Numbered from the stretch's first letter, positions 8,743 through 17,502 are shown. The stretch is 29,414 nucleotides of DNA from CALAED01 sp937891035 (GCA_035642125.1 DASQSZ010000039.1:1-29414); one strand, 5' to 3'. The notes: generated by a model from the sequence alone, not told the origin. Numbers and translations are program-made.

Positions 8743-10031
8743 GGAGTGGCTTCTCCGTTGATCGCTTCGAGAGCGTCGATGAGGATGCCGAGGCCCTCCT
8801 TTCCCTCATCCTCGCTCAGCGTCAACGGCGGGGCCATCCTGATGGTGTTGCCGTACAGGCCGCCCTTGCCGACGAGCAGGCCGCGCGCCTTGGTCTCTTC
8901 GAGCATGCGGCCGGCCAGCGCCGGTTCGCGCAGCTCGATCGCGAACAACAGGCCCATGCCGCGGACATCGGTGACGATCGGCAGCCGGGCGGCGGCCGCG
9001 CGCAGCCCCTCGATGATCAGCCTGCCGACGGCGTCCGCGTTCGCCTGCAGATCGTGGTCGAGGATGTAGTCGATCGTCGCGTTCGCCGCCGCCGTCGCGA
9101 TCGGATTGCCGCCGAAGGTGGAAATACCCGTGGCGTGAGGGGCGTCCATCAGCTCGCCGCGGGCCACGACGCCGCCGATCGCGAAACCGTTGCCGGTGCC
9201 CTTCGCGAAGGTCATCATGTCCGGGGTGACGCCATAGTTACCGATGCCCCAAAAGTTGCGGCCCGTGCGTCCCCAGCCGGTCTGCACCTCGTCGGAAATG
9301 AACAAGATGCCGTACTCGTCGAGGACCTCTTTGTACGCCGCGTACAGCCCGTCCGGCGGATAGGTGTAGCCGCCCACACCCTGGATCGGTTCGGCGATGC
9401 AGGCGGCGACGTCGCCGGCCGTGACCGTCATCAGCGTGTGCCGCAGATCCTCGACGCACGCCTCGACGAACGCGGCGTCGGACAAGTCGCGGAACTGCGG
9501 CAGCTGCCGGTCGCCGCCATGCAGGAAGTACACGGTCAGCGGGGAGAGCCCGTTGTTCTTCCAGGTGCGGTTGGCGGTGATCGAGATGGCTCCGAAGGAG
9601 CGGCCGTGGTAACTCTGCCGCATCGCGAGCACTTGGTTGCTCTTTCGGGCGTACGTCGCGAGCAGCAGGGCGGCCTCGTTGGCCTCGGTCCCGGAATTGG
9701 TGAAGAACACCTTGGCGTCGTCGATGCCGGACAATCGAGCGATCTTTTCGGCCAACTCGACCTGGCCGCGCAGCAGATACAGCGTGGAGGTGTGCACGAT
9801 GCCGGTGCGCAGCTGGCGGTCGACGGCCTCCCGCACCTCGGCCACGTCGTAGCCGAGCGAGTTGGTCACGATCCCGGCGAAGAAGTCGAGATATGTCCGG
9901 CCATCGGCATCAGTGACCCGGTTGCCGCTGCCGTGCACGATCTCGATGGGCTGGTCGTAGTACAACGCCACCCATCCAGGCATGACGGCCCGGTGGCGGT
10001 CGATCAGGGAGTGTGCTAGCGAGTCCGACAT
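8739..10031 (-). CDS. Class III PLP-dependent aminotransferase (beta-alanine/GABA/alanine-glyoxylate type)
   Basis: 430 residues from ATG 10031. The start is chosen because family alignment begins here (MSDSLAHSLIDRH); a longer frame to 10094 lacks family resemblance. Fold-type I, class III features: TNSGTEANEAAL (111-122), MRQSYHGRS, IAEPIQGVGG, SDEVQTGWGRTG with D247, and FAKGTGNG with PLP-binding K277. It transfers an omega-amino group to pyruvate, glyoxylate or 2-oxoglutarate. The coupled CoA-acylating semialdehyde dehydrogenase argues for beta-alanine (product malonate semialdehyde) or 3-aminoisobutyrate. The substrate cannot be decided from sequence alone. Transcription may begin upstream of the pterin dehydratase gene, 91 nt away on the same strand, under control of the divergent PucR regulator. 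Confidence 0.9.
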
Positions 10032-10122
10032 ATATCGAGTCTGCCGCTCCCCCGGATCGCACGCCAGTGACAGTGGGGCAGGCCGCCCACGCACTTCCTG
10101 ACGCTCTGCCGCTCCCGATCGG

Positions 10123-10398
10123 CTACAAGGCGTTGATCCGGCGGGCGAGTTCGAAGTCGCCCGCGGTCAGACCGCCGGCCGAGTGTGTGGACAGCGTCAA
10201 GGTGACCTTGTTCCACTGGATCGTGATGTCCGGGTGATGGTTTCGCGCCTCGGCGATGTCCGCGATCTGGTTGACGTAGCCCATCGCCTCTTTGAAGTCG
10301 CCCAGCGTGGCAGTCTTCACGATGGAGTCTCCGTCGCGCTCCCACCCGGGCACCGCGGCCAGTTCGCGCGCGATCGTCTCGTCGTCCAGCAAATCCAT
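10123..10398 (-). CDS. Pterin-4a-carbinolamine dehydratase
   Basis: 91 residues from ATG 10398, which has a strong GAGGAGG SD; the longer frame upstream is rejected. The family core is clear: a WxxD-type N-terminal strand (VPGWERDGDSIVKTATLGDF), then EARNHHPDITIQWNKV with the two active-site histidines, and a C-terminal LTAGDFELARRI. The enzyme dehydrates 4a-hydroxytetrahydropterin, recycling the cofactor of aromatic amino acid hydroxylases. No hydroxylase is in view. It lies first in a possible operon with the aminotransferase and semialdehyde dehydrogenase, and divergent from pucR-like, which is an unexpected partner set. The length is normal. Confidence 0.92.
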   Translation of the reverse strand: MDLLDDETIARELAAVPGWERDGDSIVKTATLGDFKEAMGYVNQIADIAEARNHHPDITIQWNKVTLTLSTHSAGGLTAGDFELARRINAL

Positions 10399-10519
10399 GC
10401 CGACCTCCTCTCCCCCGAGCCTCGCACACCGCCTACCCGGCGAGCGACACGACCCGGGACCGACCGTCGAACGGACAATATGTAAAGTTTTCTTCCCGGG
10501 TGCTGACAGCATGTTCGAC

Positions 10520-10525
10520 TAGTAT
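10520..10525 (+). promoter_or_regulatory. -10 hexamer for a leaderless PucR-type regulator transcript
   Basis: TAGTAT ends 6 nt before the ATG at 10532 and there is no SD between them. This is the spacing expected when transcription starts on the initiation codon. The divergent region 10399-10531 also contains an AT-rich patch at about 10476-10492, where the opposite promoter may lie. Confidence 0.45.
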
Positions 10526-10531
10526 CGACGC

Positions 10532-12142
10532 ATGCTGCCGACCTTGGCGGATGTGCTGCGGCTCGACCCGGTGCGCCGGGGCGAGCCGCGCTTGGTCGCG
10601 GGCGCCGACCGGCTGGACGCCCGCGTCCGCTGGGTGCACGTGGCCGAGGTGCCCGAGGTCGGCCATCTGCTGCGGGGCGGCGAGCTTGTGCTGGCCACCG
10701 GGATCGGGCTGCCAGAGGAGGCGGCCAGGCTGCGGACCTACGTCGCCGAGCTCGCCGGGGTCGGGGCCAGCGGACTGTTCGTCGAGCTCGGCTACCGCTA
10801 CGCCAACAAGCTGCCCGACGCGCTGGTGGCCGCCGCCGAAGAACACGGACTCCCGGTCGTCGCGCTGGCCCGCGAGACCGTCTTCGTCGACATCACCGAG
10901 GCCGTGCACGCGCGCATCATCGACGCCCAGCTGGCCGAGCTGCGGGCATCCGAGCAGCTGCACGAGATCTTCACCCAGCTGTCGGTCGAGGGGGCCTCCC
11001 CCGAGGAGGTGGTGCGTCAGGTCGCCGCCATCTGCGGACGTCCGGTCGTCCTGGAAAATCTCTCACACCAGGTGCTGGCCGCCGACTCCGCCGGCACCGA
11101 CACCACCGAGCTGCTGTCGACGTGGGAGACCCAGTCCCGCGCCGTACGCTCCGACGAGCGCACCGGCTACGACGAGACGTCCGGCTGGCTGGTCACCACC
11201 GTGGGCGCCCGCGGCGAGAATTGGGGGCGCCTGATCATCACATGCGGGCGCTCGCCGTCAGCGCGCGACATCGTGCTGATCGAACGGGCCGCCACCACGC
11301 TCGCGCTCGGCCGGCTGCTCGATCGGCACGCGGAAAGCCTCGAACGCCAGGCACACGGCACGATCATCACCGGCATCCTGGCGCACACCTACGCCGACCC
11401 ACGGGAGGCGGCCGCGCGGGCGCGGGCGCTGGGTGTGCCGCTGTCGGGCCGGCGGCTGCTCGCCGTCGTGGTCCGCCCGCTGGCCGGCCCGGCCCAGCCG
11501 CCCGAGATGATCGGCGACTTCGCCGAGGCCACCGCCGCCGCCTGCCGCGACGCCGAGCTCGCCGCGTTGGTCAGCGGGCTCGACGAGGGCACCCCGCAGG
11601 CGCGGGTCGGCGTGCTCGCATCGCTGCCCGGGCGGGCCGAGGTCGAAACCGTCCTTACGGCGGTGGCGACCCGGCTGCACGAGCAGTGCGGCGCGAGACT
11701 GGTGATGGCGGCCGGGTCGGTCGTCGAGTCCATCCGCGAGGTCCGCCGGTCGTTCATCGAGGCCGAACAGGTCGCCGACGTCGCCGCCCGCGGCGGCGGC
11801 GAGCGCTTGTTCTACCGGCTGCCCGACCTGCGGCTGCGCGGATTGCTGCATCTGCTGCGCGATGACACCCGGCTCCAGACGTTCGTCGAACGCGAGCTTG
11901 GGCCGCTGCTGGAATACGACGCCGGGCACGGCGGCGAGCTGACCCGCGTCCTCGGTCACTACCTGGAGTCGGGCCGCAACAAGGCGGTCGCGGCGCAGCG
12001 CGCCCACCTGTCGCGGCCCGCGTTCTATGAGCGTCTGCGCCGGATCGAACGAGTGCTCGGAACCGATCTCGACGACGTCGAGTCGTGCGCCTCCCTGCAC
12101 GTCGCCCTGCTCGCCCTCGACTCCGTCCGCCACTCCTCCTGA
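10532..12142 (+). CDS. PucR-family transcriptional regulator
   Basis: 536 residues. Residues about 1-125 match the PucR N-terminal ligand-sensing domain (PTLADVLRL, VRWVHVAEVPEVGHLLRGGELVLATG). A middle region (about 285-400) corresponds to the degenerate GGDEF-like domain of these regulators. The C-terminus (about 470-530) is the PucR-type helix-turn-helix: LGHYLESGRNKAVAAQRAHLSRPAFYERLRRIERVLGTDLDD. Family members control purine, GABA, polyamine and proline catabolism. It is divergent from the pterin dehydratase, aminotransferase and semialdehyde dehydrogenase genes, so it is the obvious candidate regulator of that unit. The ATG has no SD and is probably leaderless. The effector molecule is not predictable. 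Confidence 0.92.
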   Translation: MLPTLADVLRLDPVRRGEPRLVAGADRLDARVRWVHVAEVPEVGHLLRGGELVLATGIGLPEEAARLRTYVAELAGVGASGLFVELGYRYANKLPDALVAAAEEHGLPVVALARETVFVDITEAVHARIIDAQLAELRASEQLHEIFTQLSVEGASPEEVVRQVAAICGRPVVLENLSHQVLAADSAGTDTTELLSTWETQSRAVRSDERTGYDETSGWLVTTVGARGENWGRLIITCGRSPSARDIVLIERAATTLALGRLLDRHAESLERQAHGTIITGILAHTYADPREAAARARALGVPLSGRRLLAVVVRPLAGPAQPPEMIGDFAEATAAACRDAELAALVSGLDEGTPQARVGVLASLPGRAEVETVLTAVATRLHEQCGARLVMAAGSVVESIREVRRSFIEAEQVADVAARGGGERLFYRLPDLRLRGLLHLLRDDTRLQTFVERELGPLLEYDAGHGGELTRVLGHYLESGRNKAVAAQRAHLSRPAFYERLRRIERVLGTDLDDVESCASLHVALLALDSVRHSS

Positions 12143-12160
12143 CCCGCCGGTCGCGGGATT

Positions 12161-12189
12161 CCGCCGACCCATCGACCCGCCGACCCATC
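12161..12189 (+). repeat. Short direct repeat in a convergent intergenic gap
   Basis: CCGCCGACCCATC occurs at 12161-12173 and 12177-12189 (period 16), in the 79 bp between the PucR gene and the converging membrane protein gene. No terminator with a U-run is visible here. Confidence 0.5.
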
Positions 12190-12221
12190 CACCCGTGGAC
12201 CCTCCTGATGGCCCGCCGAGC

Positions 12222-13544
12222 CTACTGACGGCCCGTCGCGACGGGCTCGTCGGCGGCGGCGCGCTCGGGCGCGGCCGCGGGCGGCGCGGTGACGGGCGGC
12301 GTGGTGACGGGCGGCTGCGCACGTCGCCGCGACCACGGGATGGCGGCCGCCAGCAAGACGATCACGACGACGGAGATCTGCGCCCACCAGCGGTGGTTGA
12401 TCCACCACTGGGTCTCGTCGAACTGGGTGAGGTAGATGTAGCCGAGCCCGGCCCAGGTGGCGGCGACGCCCATGGCCGCCTGGCTCCACCGCGTCGGCCG
12501 CGCCACCAGGAACGGGACGAACCACAGCAGGTACTGCGTGCCCATCCGCGGCGTCACGATCATGAAGGCCAGCAGCATGGCCGAGGTCTGGTCGATGCGG
12601 TTCGCCCGGCGCCACAGCAGCCCCACGGCCAGCAGCGTCGCGTAGAGCACGATCTGGCCGATCTGGGAGTAGGCCGGCACCAGGTCCCAGTTGCCGCCGG
12701 TCAGCAGCGCGGTCCAGCCCCACTCTCCGACGATGGGCCGGACCCCGCCCATGTACTGCGCGGCGTGCTTGAGGTCGGCGACGGTGGTGTTCACGAACAA
12801 CGGCAGCGTGACGAGGAAGAACAATGGCACCGCACCCGAGGCGACCAGGCCGTACAGCCGCTGCCGCCAGGTGGGCAGCATCGCCAGGACCACGGGCAGC
12901 AGCACGATCGGCCAGCTCTTGGCCGATAGGGCCAGCCCGAACAGCAGCCCGGTGTACACCGCGCGCCGCACCCCGCCGCCGTCCGCCGCCCCCGGACGCG
13001 GCCGGGCCACCAGATAGGCGGCGACCAGGAAGACCAGCGAGATCGGCTCGACCTGGGCGTGGATCACCGCGATCATCAGCGCGATGGGGTTGCAGGCGTA
13101 CTGGAAGCGGGCCTGGGCCTCCCGCCGCCGCTGCTGGTCGATGCCGCCTTCGGCGGGCAGCCCCCTGGCCAGCTTGCCGACGAGATAGATCAGCCCCATG
13201 TCGGCCACGAGGGTCCACAGGCGACCGGCGATCTCCCATGGGATGCCCACCGCCAGCGGCAGCGCGTACAGGTAGGGGATCATCGGCAGGAAGTGCCAGC
13301 CCCCGTTGGAGGCCAGCACCGGGTCGTGCCCCGACAAGATCGCCGCCCCGGCGGGCCGGAAGCTCTCGTCGAAGTCCACCGGCTGCCAGGAGTCGCCGGC
13401 CGCGCTGACCAGCAAAACCAAGCGGAGCCCCAACCCCGCCGCGAGCGCCACGCGAAGCGATGGCCGCCAGCCACGCCACTGCGCGACGACGGCCAGTGAC
13501 AGGCCGCTGACCAGAATAAACGCGGTAAATATCGGGTGATCCAT
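12222..13544 (-). CDS. GT87-like multi-TM glycosyltransferase (GT-C fold)
   Basis: 440 residues with about ten hydrophobic segments, starting near the N-terminus (FTAFILVSGLSLAVV). After the first segments comes VDFDESFRPAGAAILSG, whose acidic residues match the catalytic loop-1 position of GT-C enzymes that use polyprenyl-phosphate sugars. The segment FQYACNPIALMIAVIHAQVEP resembles the NPxxL..shGN(D/E) region of GT87 mannosyltransferases. Later segments include LSAKSWPIVLLPVV and MGTQYLLWFVPFL. The last ~35 residues are a Pro/Ala-rich cytoplasmic tail. It probably transfers mannose or arabinose to a lipid-linked envelope glycan; the acceptor is unknown. The ATG at 13544 has a poor SD. It is monocistronic in appearance. 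Confidence 0.75.
   Translation of the reverse strand: MDHPIFTAFILVSGLSLAVVAQWRGWRPSLRVALAAGLGLRLVLLVSAAGDSWQPVDFDESFRPAGAAILSGHDPVLASNGGWHFLPMIPYLYALPLAVGIPWEIAGRLWTLVADMGLIYLVGKLARGLPAEGGIDQQRRREAQARFQYACNPIALMIAVIHAQVEPISLVFLVAAYLVARPRPGAADGGGVRRAVYTGLLFGLALSAKSWPIVLLPVVLAMLPTWRQRLYGLVASGAVPLFFLVTLPLFVNTTVADLKHAAQYMGGVRPIVGEWGWTALLTGGNWDLVPAYSQIGQIVLYATLLAVGLLWRRANRIDQTSAMLLAFMIVTPRMGTQYLLWFVPFLVARPTRWSQAAMGVAATWAGLGYIYLTQFDETQWWINHRWWAQISVVVIVLLAAAIPWSRRRAQPPVTTPPVTAPPAAAPERAAADEPVATGRQ
12231..12246. repeat. 16-bp perfect palindrome at the end of the GT87-like gene
   Basis: GCCCGTCGCGACGGGC is a perfect palindrome that covers the last codons of the gene, between convergent ends. It can form a stem in either transcript, but no U-run follows, so a terminator role is only possible. 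Confidence 0.35.
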
Positions 13545-13628
13545 CGCAGGGGCACACTGCCAGACGTAGAACGGTCGGGGAAGCGCTACCTGAGATTACA
13601 CAGGAACCCTCGTGGTTATCTGGGCTGT

Positions 13629-15035
13629 TCAGCCTATCGTCTGGATGAATTCGGTGAGCTGAGCGACATTTCGACATTCGTACATCGGCATGATCGCCCC
13701 GTAGGTCGAGGCGGCCGAGTCGGCGCTGTCCCAGTCGCCGCGCGGCTCGGGGTTGAGCCAGTACGCGTGCCTGACCTTGTCCACGATCCCTGTGAGCGTA
13801 CGGGTCGCCAGCGGTCCGTAGTTGGAGCGGGCGTCGCCCAGGACGAGTAGCGATGTCTTGGGGGTGAGGGCGTCCGCCGCGTAGCGCTCGGCGAACACAT
13901 CGATCGCACGACCATAGTTGGTGCGCCCGCTGAGCCGCGTGACGTTCGCCTCCCGCGTCAGCCGAGTCATGGCGTCGACGACGTCTGTCCCCGGGGTGAA
14001 GAACCGGGTGATCTCGTCCAGTGTGTCAATGAACGCGAACGCCCGGACCTTGGTGAACTGCTCGCGCAGCGCGAAGGTGAGCAGCAGCGTGAAATGCGCG
14101 AACGAGGCCACGGAGTCGCTGATATCGCAGATGACCACGAGCTCGAGCCGGTGCGGCCGGGGTGGTCGGTGCCGGGTGACCACGGGCACCCCGCCGGTGG
14201 ACAGCGACGATCGCATCGTGCGGCGGAAATCCAGCCGCCCGCGGCGCCCATGCCGCTGCCGGGCCGCCAGTCTGGTGGCCAGCCGCCGCGCCAGCGGATA
14301 GACCGCCCGGCGCAGCGCGGCGAGGTCGGCCCGGGTGACGCGGAGGAAGTCGAGTTGCTCAAGCGGCGGCCGGACGGTGGCGCGGGCGATCCGCTCGATG
14401 CCCGATTCCTCGGCAATCCGCCGCCGTACGTCGGCCGCGATCATCTCCTCGAAGCCGGCGATGCGGTCGGTAAGGGTCTGCCGGGCGACCCGTTCGGCCA
14501 TGCCGCCCCGCTCCTGCCCGGCCAGCACCTCCCTGAGCAGGCGAGCCATCAGGGTCTCCGGCGACAAGGCGCGCAGCACGCCGTAGGAGAACCAGGACTG
14601 CCGACCGGGGGCCGCCGGGGCCCTGCCGTACCGGGTCACGGCCGTGCGCGCGAGCCCGCGCAGGCCCACGTCGTCGCCGGCGAGCAACAGCTCGGCGAGC
14701 CGATCGCGGAGCGCGGTCAGCTCCGGGTCGAAGCGGCGCGCGGCGGTCTGGACGCCCGGGCCGGCGTCGGGGGCCGCCGCCTCCGCGCCGGTCCCGCCGG
14801 GGCCGCCGGGGCCGATCACGGGCGGGAACCACAGGTCGAACAGCGTGTCGAAGGCCGGCCGGTGTGCCGGGCTCTTGACGAGCGTGCCGGCATAGGCGGC
14901 GCGCAGCGACTCCCGGTCGGCCAGGTCGATGACGGCCATGGCCCGTACGGCGTCGAGCCCCTCGACGGGCGAGACGGGCACCCCGGCGCCGCGCAGCGCG
15001 GCGACGAAGCCGGCGTGCCGGTCAAGGAGCGACAC
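13629..15035 (-). CDS. CoxE-like VWA domain protein
   Basis: 468 residues from a GTG at 15035 with an AAGGAG SD 9 nt upstream. The N-terminal half (1-290) is helical with a Gly/Ala/Pro-rich linker at about 72-98. The C-terminal VWA domain (about 298-460) has a MIDAS-type DISDS (304-308) and matches the CoxE-like family (FALREQFTKVRAFAFIDTLDEIT, SGRTNYGRAIDVF, LLVLGDARSNYG, YWLNPEPRGDWDSADS). It overlaps the MoxR ATPase gene by 14 bp. In known pairs the AAA protein and its VWA partner act together as a metal- or cofactor-loading or remodelling chaperone. No CO dehydrogenase or other client is nearby. Confidence 0.9.
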   Translation of the reverse strand: MSLLDRHAGFVAALRGAGVPVSPVEGLDAVRAMAVIDLADRESLRAAYAGTLVKSPAHRPAFDTLFDLWFPPVIGPGGPGGTGAEAAAPDAGPGVQTAARRFDPELTALRDRLAELLLAGDDVGLRGLARTAVTRYGRAPAAPGRQSWFSYGVLRALSPETLMARLLREVLAGQERGGMAERVARQTLTDRIAGFEEMIAADVRRRIAEESGIERIARATVRPPLEQLDFLRVTRADLAALRRAVYPLARRLATRLAARQRHGRRGRLDFRRTMRSSLSTGGVPVVTRHRPPRPHRLELVVICDISDSVASFAHFTLLLTFALREQFTKVRAFAFIDTLDEITRFFTPGTDVVDAMTRLTREANVTRLSGRTNYGRAIDVFAERYAADALTPKTSLLVLGDARSNYGPLATRTLTGIVDKVRHAYWLNPEPRGDWDSADSAASTYGAIMPMYECRNVAQLTEFIQTIG

Positions 15036-15885
15036 GGGTGAGCTCCTTAAGGGCCCGCTCCTGGTCGGAGACGTGCTTGAGGACGACGCCGAGCGTGGCC
15101 GCCACCGCCTGCTCGTCGAGGTCGTCCAGGCCGAGGGCGAGGAGGGTACGGGCCCAGTCGATGGTCTCGGCGATGGACGGCGGCTTCTTGATCTCCAGGG
15201 CGCGTAGCGTGGCGACGAGCCGCACGAGCTTGGTGACCAGCGTCTCCTCGATGCCGGGCACCTGGGCGAGCACGATGTCCCGCTCCCGCTCCGGCGCCGG
15301 ATAGTCCAGGTGGAGGTACAGGCAGCGCCGCTTGAGCGCCTCCGAAAGCTCGCGGGTGGCGTTGGAGGTGAGGACGACGAACGGGCGGCGCGTGGCCGCC
15401 ACCGTGCCGAGCTCGGGGATGGTCACCTGGAAATCCGACAGCACCTCGAGCAACAGCCCCTCGACCTCGACGTCGGCCTTGTCGGTCTCGTCGATCAGCA
15501 GGACCGTCGGCTCGGTGCGCCGGATCGCGCGTAGCAGCGGCCGTTCGAGCAGGAACTCCTCGCTGAAGATGTCATCGTGCACCGCGTCCCAGTCGCCGGT
15601 GGACGCTTGGATGCGCAGCAGCTGCTTTTTGTAGTTCCACTCATATAGGGCGCGGGCCTCGTCGAGCCCCTCATAGCACTGCAGCCGCACCAGCCTGGCG
15701 CCGGCGGCCGCCGCCACCGCCTTGGCGAGCTCGGTCTTGCCCACCCCCGCCGGCCCCTCGACGAGCAGCGGCTTGCCCAGCGCGGCAGCCAGGAACACCG
15801 TGGTGGCGATGGCGCCGTCCGGCAGGTAGCCGACCGCCGCGAGCCGGTCGCGGACGTCGTCGGGAGTGGCGAACAGCTGCGTCAT
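15022..15885 (-). CDS. MoxR-family AAA+ ATPase
   Basis: 287 residues from ATG 15885, with an AGGAG SD 7 nt away; a longer frame to 15978 has no SD. Walker A is GPAGVGKTE, Walker B is VLLIDETDKAD, and sensor 1 is VVLTSNATREL, followed by ALKRRCLYLHLDYP. The C-terminal lid carries VTKLVRLVATLRAL and SIAETIDWARTL, as in MoxR proteins. It is the first gene of a two-gene unit with the CoxE-like VWA protein, whose start lies inside its 3' end, so the two are coupled. It would act as a hexameric remodelling ATPase in the cytosol with the VWA protein as adaptor. Confidence 0.95.
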   Translation of the reverse strand: MTQLFATPDDVRDRLAAVGYLPDGAIATTVFLAAALGKPLLVEGPAGVGKTELAKAVAAAAGARLVRLQCYEGLDEARALYEWNYKKQLLRIQASTGDWDAVHDDIFSEEFLLERPLLRAIRRTEPTVLLIDETDKADVEVEGLLLEVLSDFQVTIPELGTVAATRRPFVVLTSNATRELSEALKRRCLYLHLDYPAPERERDIVLAQVPGIEETLVTKLVRLVATLRALEIKKPPSIAETIDWARTLLALGLDDLDEQAVAATLGVVLKHVSDQERALKELTRVAP

Positions 15886-16016
15886 TGGGGGCTCCTGCGT
15901 CGGCGGTCGCCTCAAGCGAGCGAGTAGGGGCGCGGGAAAGAACAAACCGAATCGCATTCGACAGTACCTCAACGACACCCGTGTGTTCCCGGCACGGAAT
16001 CCGGCCCGGGACGCCG

Positions 16017-16022
16017 TACCAT
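16017..16022 (+). promoter_or_regulatory. -10 hexamer for a leaderless PH-domain protein transcript
   Basis: TACCAT ends 6 nt before the ATG at 16029, with no SD. The spacing is identical to the PucR-type gene. Confidence 0.4.
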
Positions 16023-16028
16023 CGCGTC

Positions 16029-16562
16029 ATGGGCCTGCCCGAGTTCATGATGCTGCGCGATTTCGGCTCGCGTTCGATCGACAAATATCTCACGTCGTAC
16101 GAGGTCAACCGGCTCACGATCAGGAGGCATCCGGCCTCGCTGCTGGTGCCGATCACCGCGGCGTTCGGCGGGCTCCTCCTCGCCGGGGCGGGCAGCGCGT
16201 GGCTCAACGGCGGCAGCGGCACGACGATCCTCTGGCTGGCCTGGCTCGGCGTGCTCGGCTGGCTGGTGTGGCGGTTCATCGGCTGGACGGTGACCTATTT
16301 CGTCATCACCGAATACCGCGTGACGTTGATCAGCGGCGTCTTGAACCGGCGGATCGCGATGATGCCCCTAGGAAAGGTCAGCGACATCACCCTCGACCGG
16401 TCGCTGCTTGGCCGCATGCTCGGCTACGGCACGGTGGTGCTCGAGTCGACCGGTCAGGACCAGGCGCTGCGCAACGTGGTCTACCTGCCCTATCCCGAGC
16501 AGCTTTACTTCGACATCTCCTCGATGATCTCGTTGGCCAAGGACGAGTCCCCCGACTTCTGA
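16029..16562 (+). CDS. Membrane protein with bacterial PH domain (bPH2/DUF304)
   Basis: 177 residues from ATG 16029; the extended frame to 15885 overlaps the MoxR gene start and is rejected. Two adjacent membrane segments (about residues 39-60 and 67-85; LLVPITAAFGGLLLAGAG, ILWLAWLGVLGWLVWRF) precede a bPH2 domain with the usual start YFVITEYRVTLISGVLNRR and core IAMMPLGKVSDITLDRSLLGRMLGYGTVVLES. The C-terminus is acidic. The family (YdbS/YdbT-like) is membrane-associated with unclear function. It is divergent from the MoxR-CoxE pair; whether they cooperate is unknown. Confidence 0.88.
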   Translation: MGLPEFMMLRDFGSRSIDKYLTSYEVNRLTIRRHPASLLVPITAAFGGLLLAGAGSAWLNGGSGTTILWLAWLGVLGWLVWRFIGWTVTYFVITEYRVTLISGVLNRRIAMMPLGKVSDITLDRSLLGRMLGYGTVVLESTGQDQALRNVVYLPYPEQLYFDISSMISLAKDESPDF

Positions 16563-16665
16563 ATGGCTCCGCCGGCTAAGGCGCTCCCTGCGGGCCGCTT
16601 AGACGGAGGCGGCGAAGCCATCTGGCTCGCCGCCGCCGACGCTATCCCATGTAACGGTCTGTCCG

Positions 16666-16740
16666 ATACCAACGCCAGGTCATACTCGCCCGCGCGGAAG
16701 GGGATACCACCCATACGCCACGTGGCGTGCACTTTGGTAT
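16666..16740 (+). promoter_or_regulatory. Nested palindromic operator upstream of the RHH protein
   Basis: ACGCCACGTGGCGT (16715-16728) is a perfect 14-bp palindrome. It is flanked by ATACCA (16704-16709) and TGGTAT (16735-16740), placed almost symmetrically. An upstream half-copy, ATACCAACGCCA, lies at 16666-16677. The site is about 22 nt before the SD of the RHH gene, the position expected for autorepression. Confidence 0.5.
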
Positions 16741-16762
16741 GTCGCACGAAAGGAGCCCGCCC

Positions 16763-17023
16763 ATGGCCGTGTCGGCTCACAACGTCCCTCTTCGCGAGCG
16801 TCGGATCGAGCGGATCGGATTCCGTACGACGGAGCAAGAAGGCGCGCTCATCCGCCGGGCGGCCGACCTTCGCGGATTGACGATCACCCAGTACGTGTTG
16901 TGCGCCGTGCTCGACCGAGCGGAACGGGACCTGTACGAACACGCGGCTCGCACCCAGCAGGCGCCGATGCCGGAGGGCGCCGCCGAACCGCTCCACGCCC
17001 TGGCCAACCTCTTCTCCGCCTGA
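16763..17023 (+). CDS. DUF1778-like ribbon-helix-helix protein (orphan antitoxin type)
   Basis: 86 residues from ATG 16763, preceded by an AAAGGAG SD at 8 nt; an upstream ATG at 16727 is rejected. The start RRIERIGFRTTEQEGALIRRAADLRGLTITQYVLCAVLDRAERDL matches the RHH DNA-binding fold of DUF1778/TacA-type antitoxins: a basic strand followed by two helices. The rest is a short Ala/Pro tail, where the toxin-neutralising part would be. No GNAT toxin gene follows; the next gene is a convergent HIT protein 65 nt away. It could be a solitary repressor or an antitoxin that lost its toxin. The palindrome at 16715-16728 fits autoregulation. Confidence 0.75.
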   Translation: MAVSAHNVPLRERRIERIGFRTTEQEGALIRRAADLRGLTITQYVLCAVLDRAERDLYEHAARTQQAPMPEGAAEPLHALANLFSA

Positions 17024-17035
17024 ATCCTCCGCGAC

Positions 17036-17055
17036 GATCATGTAGATGCATGATC
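17036..17055. terminator. Hairpin between convergent genes
   Basis: GATCATG (17036-17042) pairs perfectly with CATGATC (17049-17055) around a 6-nt loop. It lies between the RHH and HIT gene ends. It is a weak terminator candidate without a U-run and shares the TGATCATG core with the hairpin at 5006-5052. Confidence 0.35.
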
Positions 17056-17088
17056 ATGACGGAGCGGGAACGCCGGAACCGTCGTGCC

Positions 17089-17502
17089 CTACGGCAACGC
17101 GTCGCGTAGCCGGGCGGCGTAGGCGGCGGCCTCGGCATCGGAGGCGTACTTCGTGCGTGGCCAGAAGAAGCCACGTAGGCCGTCCTTACGATTGCGCGGG
17201 ACCACATGGACATGCAGGTGCGGCACGCTCTGGCTGATCTTGTTGTTCATCGCGACGAACGACCCGGTCGCCGCCAGTCCGGTCTCCATCGCGGCGGCGA
17301 GCCGCTGAGCGTGCGCGAAGAAAGGGCCGACCAACTCGACGGGTAGATCGGGAAGCGTTTCGATGTGCTCGCGCGGCACGAGCAGGGTGTGTCCCTTGAA
17401 CAGGGGTCGGCTGTCCAGGAAGGCCAGCGCCAACTCGTCGTCGACGACGATATGTGCGGCACGCTCGCCCGCCACGATCTCACAGAACACGCAGTCACCC
17501 AT
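17089..17502 (-). CDS. HIT-family nucleotide hydrolase/transferase
   Basis: 137 residues. It starts with the CxxC pair of bacterial HIT proteins (MGDCVFCEIVAGE) and has FLDSRPLFKGHTLLVPREHIETL, then the histidine triad SQSVPHLHVHVVPR with the catalytic central histidine. The C-terminal FFWPRTKYASDAEAAAYAARLRDAL is the usual end of the HIT branch related to Hit/HinT. These enzymes hydrolyse purine nucleoside phosphoramidates or dinucleoside polyphosphates in the cytosol. ATG 17502 lacks an evident SD. Convergent with the RHH gene. Confidence 0.93.
   Translation of the reverse strand: MGDCVFCEIVAGERAAHIVVDDELALAFLDSRPLFKGHTLLVPREHIETLPDLPVELVGPFFAHAQRLAAAMETGLAATGSFVAMNNKISQSVPHLHVHVVPRNRKDGLRGFFWPRTKYASDAEAAAYAARLRDALP

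Noticed and set aside
12025..13677. Long minus-strand frame (550 residues) over the GT87-like gene
   Set aside because: Same-strand shadow in another frame; its Arg/Ala/Gly-rich sequence has no membrane pattern, while the frame at 12222-13544 has a clear one.
13629..15885. CO dehydrogenase accessory operon (coxDE)
   Set aside because: Only the MoxR-VWA pair is present; no coxSML or molybdenum-cofactor genes. Such pairs are widespread without CO dehydrogenase.
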